Positions 36,890 through 43,049 of a DNA stretch of 64,000 nt are shown here, in pieces. Made by a program: the position numbers and the translations under genes. Under the pieces are notes generated by a model. The model saw nothing but the letters and a program-made list of their open reading frames with translations, was not told where the DNA came from and did no database searches. Source of the DNA: an uncultured Oscillospiraceae bacterium (GTDB lineage: Bacteria > Bacillota > Clostridia > Oscillospirales > Oscillospiraceae); the NCBI GenBank assembly GCA_947627325.1, contig CANQVO010000001.1:62001-126000 (forward strand). The letters are read 5' to 3'. Numbering within the stretch: position 1 is the first letter of the stretch; each line of letters opens with the position of its first letter.

Positions 36890-38137
36890 TCACTCCGTCC
36901 AGTTGTAGCCCAGGTCGGGCCGGACGGCCGTGTCCATGATGTCCTTGGCGTCGTAGAACTGCAAATAGCGGTTCCGGGACCAGCGCAGGGTGGTGCCGTC
37001 GGGGTGGAGCCGGTCGCAGATCACCGCGGAGATGTCCGTCTTGATCTTGGAGTAGGACTCGATCCCCACCGAGGCGAACACCCGGAAACCCACGCTCTGG
37101 AGGTACTGGAACTCCGGGCCGGTCTGGCGCACGTCGTCCCCGCCGTCCGGCCGGGCGCCGTGGGGGTAGAAGAGCAGCTGGGTCTCCCCCACCAAGGAGC
37201 CCACCTCGTCCAGCCAGCGCTGGGTGTCGTCCTGGACGGAGGACATACCGTGCTTGGTCAGGTTGATGTGGCCCCAGGTGTGGGAGCCGAAGTACCAGCC
37301 CGTCTCCTTCAGCCGCTGGATAACGGGGGCCACCGCCTCCCGCTCCTTCTGGCGGCTGGCCTCCCAGGCGGCCAGCTCGTCGCCGGAGAGGTCCCGGTCG
37401 GTCTGGGTGCGGTAGCCCAAAATGCCCTGGTAGCCGGTGAGGGCCAGACAGCCCTTGGCGCCGTTGAGGGAGAAGTCCGGGTGTTCCTTGACGAACTTGT
37501 CCAGGATGGTGACCGCGTCCAGGTCCTGGGTGAGGAAGGTCTCCTGGGTGTAGGGGTCGGTACACTGGGCCCATACGTCGCCGTCGTCGCCCACGACCAA
37601 CTTGGAGGTAAAACCCTCCTCCAGCATATAGGGGTAGTAGTTCACATCGTCATAGGAGATGATCAGCGGCTTTTTCCCCGGCGGGAGCAGAAGGGTCTCC
37701 CGGCGCATCCGGGTCTGGCCGGCGTCGTCCACATACTCGCCCCACACATCGTTCATGTTGACGATGATGTAGTCCTTCTCGTAGAGGTTCTGGAGGATCT
37801 TGTTGTACTCCTCCACCGTCACCATCCAGTCGTCCAGGCCCTGCTTCTGGCTCTCGCTGGCGGGGCAGTCGTGGAAGGCCCACTGGGGGTAGGCGATGAC
37901 GGGGTGGAAGAAGAGATGCTCCACCACCTGGTCCGGGCCCCAGGGCACGTAGGCCTCCGGGGGGACGGTGGGCTCGGGCTCCGGCGTGGGCTCGGGGGTG
38001 GGCTCGGGCGTGGCCTCCTGGGTGGGCTCCGGGGTGGGCTGGCTGGGGCCGGCCGTGGACTTTTTGCCGCCGCAGGCGGAGAGGAGCAGGGCGGCCAGGC
38101 AGAGGACAGCCAGAAGGCGCGAAAGTTTGGGACGCAT
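36890..38137 (-). CDS. Lipoprotein polysaccharide deacetylase family protein
   Basis: 415 residues. A signal peptide with lipobox LLLSAC anchors it by Cys22; residues 28-60 are a TPEP-repeat linker. The NodB-type deacetylase domain shows ISYDDV (Asp-Asp of the metal and base motif) and SHTWGH (the His-x3-His pair). It should act on a cell-surface glycan outside the membrane, such as peptidoglycan. The region between these motifs is longer than in classical NodB proteins. RBS AGGAGA and a strong promoter precede it. Confidence 0.87.
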   Translation of the reverse strand: MRPKLSRLLAVLCLAALLLSACGGKKSTAGPSQPTPEPTQEATPEPTPEPTPEPEPTVPPEAYVPWGPDQVVEHLFFHPVIAYPQWAFHDCPASESQKQGLDDWMVTVEEYNKILQNLYEKDYIIVNMNDVWGEYVDDAGQTRMRRETLLLPPGKKPLIISYDDVNYYPYMLEEGFTSKLVVGDDGDVWAQCTDPYTQETFLTQDLDAVTILDKFVKEHPDFSLNGAKGCLALTGYQGILGYRTQTDRDLSGDELAAWEASRQKEREAVAPVIQRLKETGWYFGSHTWGHINLTKHGMSSVQDDTQRWLDEVGSLVGETQLLFYPHGARPDGGDDVRQTGPEFQYLQSVGFRVFASVGIESYSKIKTDISAVICDRLHPDGTTLRWSRNRYLQFYDAKDIMDTAVRPDLGYNWTE

Positions 38138-38172
38138 ACAAAACTCTCCTTTGTCGAATCAGGTCGAGGTTT

Positions 38173-38201
38173 ATTATACGCCGCGGGGAGGGGGAATGCA
38201 A
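38173..38201 (-). promoter_or_regulatory. Promoter of the deacetylase-cdd operon
   Basis: Minus-strand TTGCAT (38201-38196), 17-base spacer, TATAAT (38178-38173). Confidence 0.75.
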
Positions 38202-38234
38202 TGCCACATTGATTACAAAGATGAAACAAATGGG

Positions 38235-38278
38235 AAAAAATATCCCCGGGCCATTCCTGGTCCGGGGATATTTTTTTC
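38235..38278 (-). terminator. Terminator of the rpsF-ssb-rpsR operon
   Basis: Stem AAAATATCCCCGG / CCGGGGATATTTT flanked by A- and T-runs; it lies 15 bases after the rpsR stop. Confidence 0.87.
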
Positions 38279-38292
38279 AACGCCAAAAAACG

Positions 38293-38535
38293 TCAGTCGG
38301 TGACGTAGGGCAGCAGGGCGATCTGGCGGGCCTGCTTGATGGCCACCGTCAGCTGGCGCTGGTGCATGGCGCAGGTGCCGGTGGTGCGGCGGGGGAGGAT
38401 CTTGGAGCGCTCGGAGAGGAACTTGCCGAGCTTGGCGGCGTCCTTGTAGTCGATGTGCTCCACCTTATCCACGCAGAAGGTACAGACCTTGCGGCGCTTA
38501 CGCCCGCGGGGGCGCTGTTCACGTTCCATAGCCAT
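38293..38535 (-). CDS. rpsR: 30S ribosomal protein bS18
   Basis: 80 residues. [19 protein letters not shown] and [16 protein letters not shown] are the bS18 signatures; the three Cys plus His suggest the zinc-binding form of this protein. It binds the central domain of 16S rRNA together with bS6. Third gene of rpsF-ssb-rpsR, about 58 bases after ssb. Confidence 0.97.
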   Translation of the reverse strand: MAMEREQRPRGRKRRKVCTFCVDKVEHIDYKDAAKLGKFLSERSKILPRRTTGTCAMHQRQLTVAIKQARQIALLPYVTD

Positions 38536-38593
38536 GGTTCAAAACTCCTTTCATGCCCGGCGATGAAGGCCGGGCGCGGTATTTTGTGGAAGA

Positions 38594-39067
38594 TCAGAAG
38601 GGCAGCTCGCCGTCGTCGTCGTCCAGCTCGGTGAACTGGTCCCCGGCGGGGACGGGAGCGTCGTAGGCGGGACGCTGGGGGGCGGGGGCGGCGTGCTGCT
38701 GCTGGGCGGGATAGCCCCGGTCGTAGCCGCCATCGCTGTCCCGGCGGGCCGTGTCGCCAAAGTAGATGTTTTCGGCCACCACTTCCGTGGCGGTGCGCCG
38801 GTTGCCCTCCCGGTCGGTGTAGTTGCGGGTCTGCAGGCGGCCGTCCACCACGATCATCCGGCCCTTGGAGAAGTACTTGGCCACGAAGTCGGCGGTAGCG
38901 CGCCAGGTGACCACGCTGATGAAGTCGGCTTCCTTCTCCCCGGTCTCCTTGTTGCGGAAGTCCCGGTCCACCGCGATGCGGAAGGTGGTCACCGACGTGC
39001 CGCTGGGGGTCTGCCGGTGATCCGGGTCGGCCACCAGGCGGCCCATGAGAAAAATCTTGTTGAGCAT
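38594..39067 (-). CDS. ssb: Single-stranded DNA-binding protein
   Basis: 157 residues: OB fold (MLNKIFLMGRLVADPD to about residue 110) followed by a Gly/Gln/Pro/Ala-rich flexible tail and the acidic tip DDDDGELPF that recruits partner proteins. It coats ssDNA in replication and repair. Located between rpsF and rpsR, the arrangement usual in bacteria. Confidence 0.97.
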   Translation of the reverse strand: MLNKIFLMGRLVADPDHRQTPSGTSVTTFRIAVDRDFRNKETGEKEADFISVVTWRATADFVAKYFSKGRMIVVDGRLQTRNYTDREGNRRTATEVVAENIYFGDTARRDSDGGYDRGYPAQQQHAAPAPQRPAYDAPVPAGDQFTELDDDDGELPF

Positions 39068-39079
39068 GATCTTCTCTCC

Positions 39080-39379
39080 TTACCGCTCGTCGTTGCAGAC
39101 GATGATGGAACGCATCACGGCGTCGTTGATCCGCAGCTGACGATCCAACTCGGCGGGCAGGTCAGGGGTGGCGGTGAAGGTCATGAGGACGTAGTAGCCC
39201 TCGTTCAGGTCGTTGATGGGGTAGGCCAGCTTGCGCTTGCCCCACTCGTTGACCTCGCCCAGGGTGCCCTTGCTCTCCACAAGCGCCTTGAACTTCTCCA
39301 CCAGGGCGGCGGTGGCCTCCTCCCCCAGGTTGGGGTCCAGGACGTAAACCACCTCGTAGTTACCGTTGATCTTTGCCAT
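39080..39379 (-). CDS. rpsF: 30S ribosomal protein bS6
   Basis: 99 residues: MAKINGNYEVVYVLDPNLGEE, then EWGKRKLAYPINDLNEGYYV, the bS6 signature. ATG 39379 has AGGAGGTG 8 bases upstream, whereas the GTG three codons earlier overlaps that site. bS6 pairs with bS18 in the small subunit. The mRNA leader has two hairpins that may serve in autoregulation. Confidence 0.96.
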   Translation of the reverse strand: MAKINGNYEVVYVLDPNLGEEATAALVEKFKALVESKGTLGEVNEWGKRKLAYPINDLNEGYYVLMTFTATPDLPAELDRQLRINDAVMRSIIVCNDER

Positions 39380-39394
39380 GTTCAGCACCTCCTT

Positions 39395-39466
39395 ATGGTC
39401 TAATGGCCCCCGGTCGCGCCGGGGACAAGGAAATAGGGCTCGCCCAAACCATGGGCAAGCCCTATT
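39395..39466 (-). promoter_or_regulatory. Structured 5' leader of the rpsF operon
   Basis: Hairpin 1 (39432-39466) has 15-bp arms with one mismatch and begins at the transcription start. Hairpin 2 (39408-39424) is CCCCGG-N5-CCGGGG, about 28 bases before the ATG. A leader that binds the S6:S18 dimer is known upstream of rpsF in many bacteria; whether this matches was not tested. Confidence 0.5.
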
Positions 39467-39494
39467 ATTATACCGAAATTTTCCTGTTTGTCAA
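39467..39494 (-). promoter_or_regulatory. Promoter of rpsF-ssb-rpsR
   Basis: Minus-strand TTGACA (39494-39489), 16-base spacer, TATAAT (39472-39467). Confidence 0.85.
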
Positions 39495-39570
39495 CCCTTT
39501 TCGCCCCCGCGGGTGAAAAAATAGGCGCGGGCGGGAAAATCATGCAGGCGGTGGGGAACGGGGCGGGGGC

Positions 39571-40341
39571 TCAGGCGCGGTTTTTTTCGTAGATGAGGCG
39601 CAGGCCCTGGAGCATGAGGTCGTCGTCCACGGCGATCTTCCGGCGGCACTGGGGGATGACCACCCCGGCCAGGCCGCCGGTGGCCACCACCGTGGCCATG
39701 GGCTTGCCCAGCTCCGCCTCCACCCGGTCCACCAGGCCGTCCACCATGGCGGCGTGGCCGTAGATGGCCCCGGACTGCATGGCGGCAACGGTGTTGGTGC
39801 CGATGACCTTGGCGGGGAGGTCCAGGTCGATATGGGGAAGCTGGCTGGTGCCGGTGGACAGGGCGTCCACGCTCACCCGGGGCCCGGCCATGATGGCCCC
39901 GCCCAGGAAGCGGCCGTCGGCGTCGATGACCGACATGGTATCGGCGGTGCCCAGGTCGAAGATGACCATGGGCTTTTCATACTTGGCCGTGGCGGCCACC
40001 GCTCCCACCACCAGGTCCGCCCCAAGCTGGCCGGGGTCGTCGATCTTGATGTTGACCCCCGTTTTGATCCCCGCGCCCACCACGATGGGCGCGCGGTGGG
40101 TGACGATCTCGGCGGCGGCGCGCAGGGCCTCGGTGAGCTCGCTGACCACCGAGGCCAGGATGGCCCCCTCCACCTCTCCCCGGTCCACCTGGTGGAGGTC
40201 AAAGAGGTTGCGGAACATCAGGGCGTACTCGTCGGCGGTCTTTTTCCGGTCGGTGGACAGCCGGGCGGTGAAGCGGAGCCGCTCCCCGTCCAGACAGCCC
40301 AGGACGATGTGGGTGTTGCCCGCGTCGATGGCGAGGATCAT
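39571..40341 (-). CDS. coaX: Type III pantothenate kinase
   Basis: 256 residues. N-terminal DAGNTHIVLG binds ATP phosphates. The second motif reads QLGADLVVG, with Leu where most CoaX proteins have Arg (GADR), and the third reads DLGTADTMSVI. Catalyses the first step of CoA synthesis from pantothenate. It starts 16 bases after the ECF S component gene, so they form a two-gene operon that probably links vitamin uptake and phosphorylation. The motif changes could be lineage-specific rather than inactivating. Confidence 0.88.
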   Translation of the reverse strand: MILAIDAGNTHIVLGCLDGERLRFTARLSTDRKKTADEYALMFRNLFDLHQVDRGEVEGAILASVVSELTEALRAAAEIVTHRAPIVVGAGIKTGVNIKIDDPGQLGADLVVGAVAATAKYEKPMVIFDLGTADTMSVIDADGRFLGGAIMAGPRVSVDALSTGTSQLPHIDLDLPAKVIGTNTVAAMQSGAIYGHAAMVDGLVDRVEAELGKPMATVVATGGLAGVVIPQCRRKIAVDDDLMLQGLRLIYEKNRA

Positions 40342-40357
40342 AGGGTCATCCCTCCTG

Positions 40358-40951
40358 TCACGCTTTTTTCAGCGTCTTTTTTCCCACTTGGATCAGCCGG
40401 TCCACCACGCCGCTGAGCACCAGGTCCAGGCCCAGCTCAAAGAGGAAGTTGAAGCCGATGAAGACGGTGACGATGACCATGGGGGCGCTGCCCACCACGC
40501 CCATCTCCGCCGCCGCCTGGACGCACTGGTCCGCGAAGCAGAGCATACAGCCCAGGAAGAACACGCCGGTGTTCACCACCGGGTAGGCCACCGCCGCCGC
40601 CAGCACGGCCAGGAAGCTGTTCTTCTTCTCCAGCAGACGGTAGAGCAGGGCGGCCGCCAGGCCTGCCAGCGTCCCCTTGAGCAGGACGATGACCACCGTG
40701 GCCACGGGGTTCCAGGTGAGAAAGAGGGCCGCGTCCCCGGAGAGCAGGACGGTGACGCCGAAGACCAGGCCCAGCCACGCCCCGGCCAGCGGCCCCATCA
40801 GCGCCCCGCCGATGATGATGGGCACCCCCACCAGCGAGACGGCGAAGACCCCGAAGCGGATGGCCACCCCCATCATCTGCAGCACCGCCACGATGGCGGT
40901 GAACAGCGCCAGCAGGGCCAGCTTCTTTGTGTCGTACCTCTTGTTTTCCAT
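40358..40951 (-). CDS. ECF transporter S component, likely pantothenate-specific
   Basis: 197 residues with about six membrane helices: KKLALLALFTAIVAVLQMM, the GVPIIIGGALMGPLAGAWLGLVFG pair and later hydrophobic segments. The build and N-terminal basic-plus-Ala-rich helix match substrate-binding S components of energy-coupling factor transporters. Location immediately before coaX suggests pantothenate, as with PanT; this is inference from context. It would share ATPase and T subunits encoded elsewhere. AGGAGG lies before the ATG. Confidence 0.82.
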   Translation of the reverse strand: MENKRYDTKKLALLALFTAIVAVLQMMGVAIRFGVFAVSLVGVPIIIGGALMGPLAGAWLGLVFGVTVLLSGDAALFLTWNPVATVVIVLLKGTLAGLAAALLYRLLEKKNSFLAVLAAAVAYPVVNTGVFFLGCMLCFADQCVQAAAEMGVVGSAPMVIVTVFIGFNFLFELGLDLVLSGVVDRLIQVGKKTLKKA

Positions 40952-41022
40952 ATTAAATTACCTCCTGCTGCTGTCCACGATGGGTACAGCGCAATATTTG
41001 GCTCCCGTGGGAGCCGCAGACC

Positions 41023-41051
41023 ATTATACTGATCTTCCGCCAAAAATGCAA
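41023..41051 (-). promoter_or_regulatory. Promoter of the ECF-coaX operon
   Basis: Minus-strand TTGCAT (41051-41046), 17-base spacer, TATAAT (41028-41023). The roughly 65-base leader includes the hairpin GGCTCCC-ACG-GGAGCC. Confidence 0.75.
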
Positions 41052-41076
41052 GGGCGGGGCGGGGAAAAATCGGCGT

Positions 41077-41112
41077 AAAAAATCGGCGCCCCTCCTTGGG
41101 AGGGACGCCGAT
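41077..41112 (-). terminator. Terminator of the DUF6465 gene
   Basis: Stem ATCGGCG..CCCTCC / GGAGGG..CGCCGAT followed on the minus strand by T6. Confidence 0.82.
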
Positions 41113-41131
41113 CCTTTGGCGTGGGAAACGC

Positions 41132-41575
41132 TTACAGCTCCACGGCGCCGTCCTGGCCGTCGGCCACGTAGTACGCCTTGCCGTCCTCGGGCTTGACGTA
41201 GATGGTGACGTTCTTGGCGCCCTTGGCGGCCGCGGCCACCTTGGCCTTGATGTCGGCCAGGTTCCAGCCGCCGCCGGCGTACTCCACGAAGATCTCCTCG
41301 GTCTTCTTGGCGGCGGTCTTCCGGGTGGCGGGGGCCTTCTTGGCCGCGGTCTTCTTGGCGGCGGGGGCCTTCTTGGCGGCGGCCTTGGGGGCGGCGGCCT
41401 TTTTGGCGGCGGGCTTCTTGGCCGCGGCCTTCTTGGCGGGGGCCTTCTTCGCCGCGGGCTTCTTGGCGGGCTCGGCCTTGGCGGCGGGCTCGGCCTTGAC
41501 AGGCGCGGCGACGGGGGCGGCGGCGGGAGCGGCGGCCTTGACGGCCTCCTTCTTGGTGTCCGTGATCTTGTCCAT
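41132..41575 (-). CDS. Histone H1-like Lys/Ala/Pro-rich protein with DUF6465 domain
   Basis: 147 residues. Residues about 10-92 are almost entirely Ala, Lys and Pro in AAKKA/PAAKK repeats, like bacterial histone H1-like tails. Residues about 93-147 (EEIFVEYAGGGWNLADIKAK and on to the Val-Glu-Leu end) are a compact alpha/beta domain matching DUF6465, known from Clostridia. A nucleoid-binding role is inferred from the tail only. AGGAGG is present upstream of the ATG; the gene stands alone between terminators. Confidence 0.82.
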   Translation of the reverse strand: MDKITDTKKEAVKAAAPAAAPVAAPVKAEPAAKAEPAKKPAAKKAPAKKAAAKKPAAKKAAAPKAAAKKAPAAKKTAAKKAPATRKTAAKKTEEIFVEYAGGGWNLADIKAKVAAAAKGAKNVTIYVKPEDGKAYYVADGQDGAVEL

Positions 41576-41827
41576 TTTCTATTCCTCCTATATAAATGTG
41601 AAAGCGAATGGGTCTGCCGCTTGCATAGGCGGCACTCTCGATTTTGTATTTTACCACATATTTCTGGATTTGTCTCCTATTTTTTCAAATTTTTTTAATT
41701 TTTTTTGCGAGCCTTATTTCCCCATCCTGCAAGCCCCGTTTTCTCCCCCTTGCCGGGCGGAAAAAAGCGGGGCGAAAAAATCCATCGAAGACGGTCAACG
41801 AGAAAAAAATAAAGGCCCCGCTCCGCC

Positions 41828-41855
41828 GTATGAAAGTCCCCGCCCCGGAGATACT
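41828..41855 (+). promoter_or_regulatory. Candidate sigma-F (forespore) promoter of sigG
   Basis: GTATG (41828-41832), 14 bases, GGAGATACT (41847-41855). The -10 fits the forespore consensus GGnnAnAnT exactly and the -35 fits GTATA in 4 of 5 positions. It lies about 40 bases before the sigG start, consistent with sigma-F control of sigG. The preceding stretch (41576-41827) is AT-rich at first and otherwise shows no gene. Confidence 0.5.
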
Positions 41856-41892
41856 GAAACCATTGAAAAGACAAGGCGGGGAGGCACTTGGG

Positions 41893-42663
41893 GTGCAGGG
41901 AAAGGTAGAGATATGCGGGGTCAACACCGCCAAGCTGAAGGTGCTGAAAAACGAGGAGACCATGGCCCTTTTGCGCCGGGTCAAGGAGGGGGACGCGGCG
42001 GCCCGGGAGGAGCTGATTTGCGGCAACCTCCGGCTGGTGTTGTCGGTGATCCAGAAGTTCATGGGCCGGGGGGAGAATGCCGACGACCTCTTTCAGGTGG
42101 GGTGCATCGGCCTTATGAAAGCCATTGACAACTTTAACGTGGACCTGGACGTGCGCTTTTCCACTTACGGCGTTCCCATGATCGTGGGGGAGATCCGCCG
42201 GTATCTGCGGGACAACAGCGCCATGCGGGTCTCCCGCTCCATGCGGGACACGGCCTACAAGGTCCTGGGGGCGAAGGAGAAGTACCTCTCCGAACATCAG
42301 CGGGAGCCCACGCTGGACCAGATCGCCCAGATGCTGGACCTCCCCCGGGAGGAGGTGGTGATGGCGCTGGACGCCATCGTGGACCCCATCAGCCTCTACG
42401 AGCCGGTGTACGAGTCGGGGGGCGACACGGTATACGTGATGGACCAGGTGCGGGACAAGAAGAACACCGACGAGAGCTGGCTGGAGCGCATCGCCCTGGG
42501 GGAGGCCATGAGCCGCCTGTCCGACCGGGAAAAGCGCATCCTCTCCCTCCGCTTTTTTCAGGGCAAGACCCAGATGGAGGTGTCCAACGAGATCGGCATC
42601 TCCCAGGCCCAGGTCTCCCGGCTGGAGAAGAGCGCCATCAACCAGATCAAGAAAAGTATGTGA
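41893..42663 (+). CDS. sigG: RNA polymerase sporulation sigma factor sigma-G
   Basis: 256 residues (Bacillus SigG has 260). The N-terminus KVEICGVNTAKLKVL is the hallmark of sigma-G and distinguishes it from sigma-F. Region 2 has DDLFQVGCIGLMKAIDNF and RFSTYGVPMIVGEIRRYLRD; region 4 has FFQGKTQMEVSNEIGISQAQVSRLE. It drives late forespore genes during sporulation. The start is GTG 41893, 8 bases after GGGGAGG; the open frame extends upstream without a conserved sequence. sigE and spoIIGA are not adjacent, unlike in Bacillus. Confidence 0.93.
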   Translation: MQGKVEICGVNTAKLKVLKNEETMALLRRVKEGDAAAREELICGNLRLVLSVIQKFMGRGENADDLFQVGCIGLMKAIDNFNVDLDVRFSTYGVPMIVGEIRRYLRDNSAMRVSRSMRDTAYKVLGAKEKYLSEHQREPTLDQIAQMLDLPREEVVMALDAIVDPISLYEPVYESGGDTVYVMDQVRDKKNTDESWLERIALGEAMSRLSDREKRILSLRFFQGKTQMEVSNEIGISQAQVSRLEKSAINQIKKSM

Positions 42664-42672
42664 CCGCGTCAA

Positions 42673-42703
42673 CGGCGGCGGGCCCCCGGCCCGCCGCCTT
42701 TTT
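42673..42703 (+). terminator. Terminator of sigG
   Basis: Stem GGCGGCGGGCC / GGCCCGCCGCC, loop CCC, then T5. Confidence 0.85.
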
Positions 42704-42757
42704 GTCCGTCCCGCCCCCCGTCTTTTGGCGGGGAAGTGGGCGTTTTGGAGACTTTTC

Positions 42758-42786
42758 TTGACATTCCGGGCGTTTCGTGCTACAAT
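42758..42786 (+). promoter_or_regulatory. Promoter of the lysine riboswitch / NhaC transcript
   Basis: TTGACA (42758-42763), 17-base spacer, TACAAT (42781-42786). Start predicted near 42793, at the 5' end of the aptamer. Confidence 0.85.
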
Positions 42787-42789
42787 CAG

Positions 42790-42941
42790 CCCCGTTGATA
42801 GAGGCGCGGAGAACATCAGTACCCCGGGCAAGCGGCCGGACAGCCGCCGGGGGAAAGGGCGCTCCGCCGAAGGGGAGGTCGGGGGTCCGCCCGCCTTCGC
42901 CTGGGCCGTCGGGGAACACCCGGCGGACTGTCACAGGGTAT
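42790..42941 (+). promoter_or_regulatory. Lysine riboswitch (L-box) aptamer
   Basis: The conserved L-box blocks appear in order: GATAGAGGCGC (42797-42807), ATCAGTA (42815-42821), GGGGAAAGGGCGC then CCGCCGAAGG (42849-42874), CTGGGCCGTC (42901-42910), and the hallmark GACTGTCACAGG (42926-42937) that closes the junction. This aptamer binds lysine and normally turns off lysine synthesis or uptake genes when lysine is abundant. It is followed by an intrinsic terminator and then the NhaC-family gene, so transcription attenuation is expected. Confidence 0.9.
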
Positions 42942-42987
42942 GTGAAGCGCTATCTGGTCGATCGGGCAGAGCATGCCCCCGGCGGCT

Positions 42988-43018
42988 GGGCGCTTTTCAT
43001 AGGAAAGGCGCCTTTTTT
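42988..43018 (+). terminator. Riboswitch expression platform terminator
   Basis: Stem GGCGCTTTT / AAAGGCGCC (with one G-U pair) and T6 (43013-43018), between the aptamer and the ATG at 43050. Lysine-bound aptamer would let this form. Confidence 0.78.
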
Positions 43019-43049
43019 CGCGCCCAAGAAGAGAAAGGAAGGGAAAGAC

